Assembly: GCA_019348445.1 (NCBI GenBank)
Contig: JAHWJK010000037.1
Location: 1-13,719, forward strand
Source: Actinomycetota bacterium
GTDB lineage: Bacteria > Actinomycetota > CADDZG01 > WHSQ01
Direction of reading: 5' to 3'
Length of the DNA: 13,719 bases
The notes beneath the pieces are model-generated. The model did not search any database. It was not told where the DNA came from and saw nothing but the letters and a program-made list of their open reading frames with translations. The translations under genes and the position numbers were made by a program. Of the stretch, positions 12,488 to 13,719 are shown in pieces; position 1 is the stretch's first letter, and each line of letters starts with the position of its first letter.

Positions 12488-13719
12488 TCACTTGAGGCGC
12501 GGGCCTCCGGTGCTCTTCACGTACCACGTCTGCGGCGCGCCGTCCTTGAATTTCTTGACGAACGCGATGTGGATCCGTCCGTCTGGGCCGATGTCGAGCT
12601 GCAGGAAATCCCACAGCTGCCGACCCATGGGGCCGGCGAGAACCGGAGTCTTCGTATCGACACGGGTCTCGACGATCTTCGGATTCTTCGACGTTGCCCC
12701 GGTGACCGCGGCCGAGTGCAGGAACCACGGCGCGTCCTCGGGCAGGTTGTCTTGGTAGTTGAAGAAGGGGACCTTGATGCCGCCGTAGAGGGTGCGGCCT
12801 GCCGACACCGCGCGGAAGAACTGCTCCGCCGCGCCTTGTTTTTTCTCGAACGGCGTCTCGTACCACGCGAGCGCGATGTTGCCATCGTCGCCTGCGGTGA
12901 TCCACGGGAACGTCGCGCATCCACCACCGGTGTTCACCTTGACCGGCTTGTTCCACGACTTGCCGTTGTTCGTCGAGACCGCGTAGTAGACGTCGCATCC
13001 GTTGTTGTCGAACGTCGACCAGGTCGTGTACCCGTTGCCCGCGGCATCGACTGCGGTCGGCCCGGTGAAGATCGGGCTGAACCCGCCACGGCGTTGCGGC
13101 GCGGTTACGACGGCTTCTGTGAATTTCGGAACACCGTTCTTGTATTCGGCAACGGTCGAGCTCAGGACGTCTTTGCCTTTCTCCTGGTTCACGCCCGAAA
13201 CCCACAGCGTTCCGGTCTTCTCGTTGGCTGCGATATGCGCCGGGAAGAACGGCTGTCCGGCGACCTTGCCGCGCCACGACAGCAGGTTGCCGCCGTCCCA
13301 CGTCATCCCGCCGTCGGTCGACCGGTAGATCGCGGTGTGCGAGACGTGGTTCACGTATAGGTACAGCGCTTCTTCGCTAAATGCGATCCACGGGCGATCG
13401 TCGAAACCGGGAACGGTTCCGGTCGCGGGCGTGGTGAAGTCCCACTTCTTGCCCCAGTCGCTCCAGCGCGTGAACATGAGCCCGGGGATGTATGTGTCGA
13501 TGAAGTACATGTGGCCGTCGTGATCGACCGCGATGTCTCCCTCAGCCCCGATCCCCCATTCACGGATGTGACCGGGCGTCTCTAGCTCCTTGAACTTCTT
13601 GCCGTTCGAGGAGTACCAGACCGGTGCAGCCGCAGCGACACAACACGTTCCTGCGATGTAGATGCCACCTCTGTCGTCGACCTGGATCGAAGGCTCGCCC
13701 GACCATTCGTGGTCACTCT
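12488..13719 (-). CDS. Sialidase-like beta-propeller protein with Asp-box repeats, C-terminal part
   Basis: The gene runs off the right edge: 409 codons are visible, ending at TGA 12488-12490. An internal ATG at 13510 is not the start, because the frame stays open with matching repeat sequence to the window edge. Asp-boxes (S-x-D/N-x-G-x-x-W) are seen as STDGGMTW (13298-13321) and STNNGKSW (12953-12976), with degenerate copies SSNGKKF and DWGKKW. A second recurring pattern, D-x-x-G-x-I-x-hydrophobic, appears as DDRGGIYIAG, DHDGHMYFID, GDDGNIALAW and GPDGRIHIAF. Both patterns mark a sialidase/BNR-type six- or seven-bladed propeller. Such proteins are usually secreted, but the signal peptide, if any, is outside. 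I see no clear sialidase catalytic triad, so enzymatic activity should not be assumed. It converges with the transporter pair, 11 bases away. Confidence 0.82.
   Translation of the reverse strand, partial: SDHEWSGEPSIQVDDRGGIYIAGTCCVAAAAPVWYSSNGKKFKELETPGHIREWGIGAEGDIAVDHDGHMYFIDTYIPGLMFTRWSDWGKKWDFTTPATGTVPGFDDRPWIAFSEEALYLYVNHVSHTAIYRSTDGGMTWDGGNLLSWRGKVAGQPFFPAHIAANEKTGTLWVSGVNQEKGKDVLSSTVAEYKNGVPKFTEAVVTAPQRRGGFSPIFTGPTAVDAAGNGYTTWSTFDNNGCDVYYAVSTNNGKSWNKPVKVNTGGGCATFPWITAGDDGNIALAWYETPFEKKQGAAEQFFRAVSAGRTLYGGIKVPFFNYQDNLPEDAPWFLHSAAVTGATSKNPKIVETRVDTKTPVLAGPMGRQLWDFLQLDIGPDGRIHIAFVKKFKDGAPQTWYVKSTGGPRLK

Noticed and set aside
12478..12502. CCGCG/CGCGG inverted repeat between the transporter and propeller genes
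   Set aside because: Five pairs with a 15-base loop in G+C-rich DNA is not significant.
1..13719. Search for mobile elements, CRISPR, tRNA, toxin-antitoxin or defence genes
   Set aside because: No transposase or integrase motifs, direct-repeat arrays, cloverleaf-like sequence or defence domains were seen. The window is packed with core metabolic and information-processing genes of even composition.

Overview
The window is G+C-rich DNA that looks like a chromosomal stretch from a member of the Actinomycetota, probably a deep-branching or uncultured lineage. This rests on the gene order dgt-dnaG-rpoD, a single-chain glycyl-tRNA synthetase beside a small DUF1416-like protein and ppdK, very tight gene packing, and start codons that sit 7 bases after TANNNT-like -10 elements, as in the leaderless genes common in this phylum. 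No phage, insertion sequence, CRISPR array, tRNA or rRNA was seen, and no gap between genes exceeds about 55 bases.

Layout. Positions 1-3530 (minus strand) hold dgt (dGTPase), dnaG (primase) and the first 225 codons of rpoD (primary sigma factor), transcribed dgt to dnaG to rpoD and leaving the window at base 1. Positions 3580-4242 (plus strand) hold a lone, unrecognised secreted protein, divergent from dgt and convergent with the next operon. Positions 4262-9840 (minus strand) form a four-gene operon: glyS, a DUF1416-like small protein, ppdK and an AI-2E/PerM-type membrane protein, joined by gaps of 16 and 14 bases and one 1-base overlap. Positions 9847-12476 (plus strand) hold two tandem paralogues of the CNNM/CorC (DUF21-CBS-CorC_HlyC) transporter family that overlap by 4 bases. 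Positions 12488-13719 (minus strand) hold the C-terminal part of a sialidase-like Asp-box propeller protein whose N-terminus lies beyond the window.

How the genes work together. The first operon links nucleotide-pool control, replication priming and transcription initiation, a variant of the classical macromolecular-synthesis operon. The second links glycine charging with pyruvate/PEP interconversion, with no obvious shared pathway beyond growth-coupled expression. The transporter pair probably exports Mg2+ or other divalent cations and may act as a heterodimer.

I found no convincing undescribed multi-gene system. The points most worth checking are a block of about 70 extra residues in the PPDK C-terminal barrel, replacement of the usual regulatory Thr near the PPDK catalytic His by Asn, the overlapping divergent -10 elements between dgt and the secreted gene, start codons only 6 bases apart between glyS and the transporter pair, and the secreted orphan protein itself.
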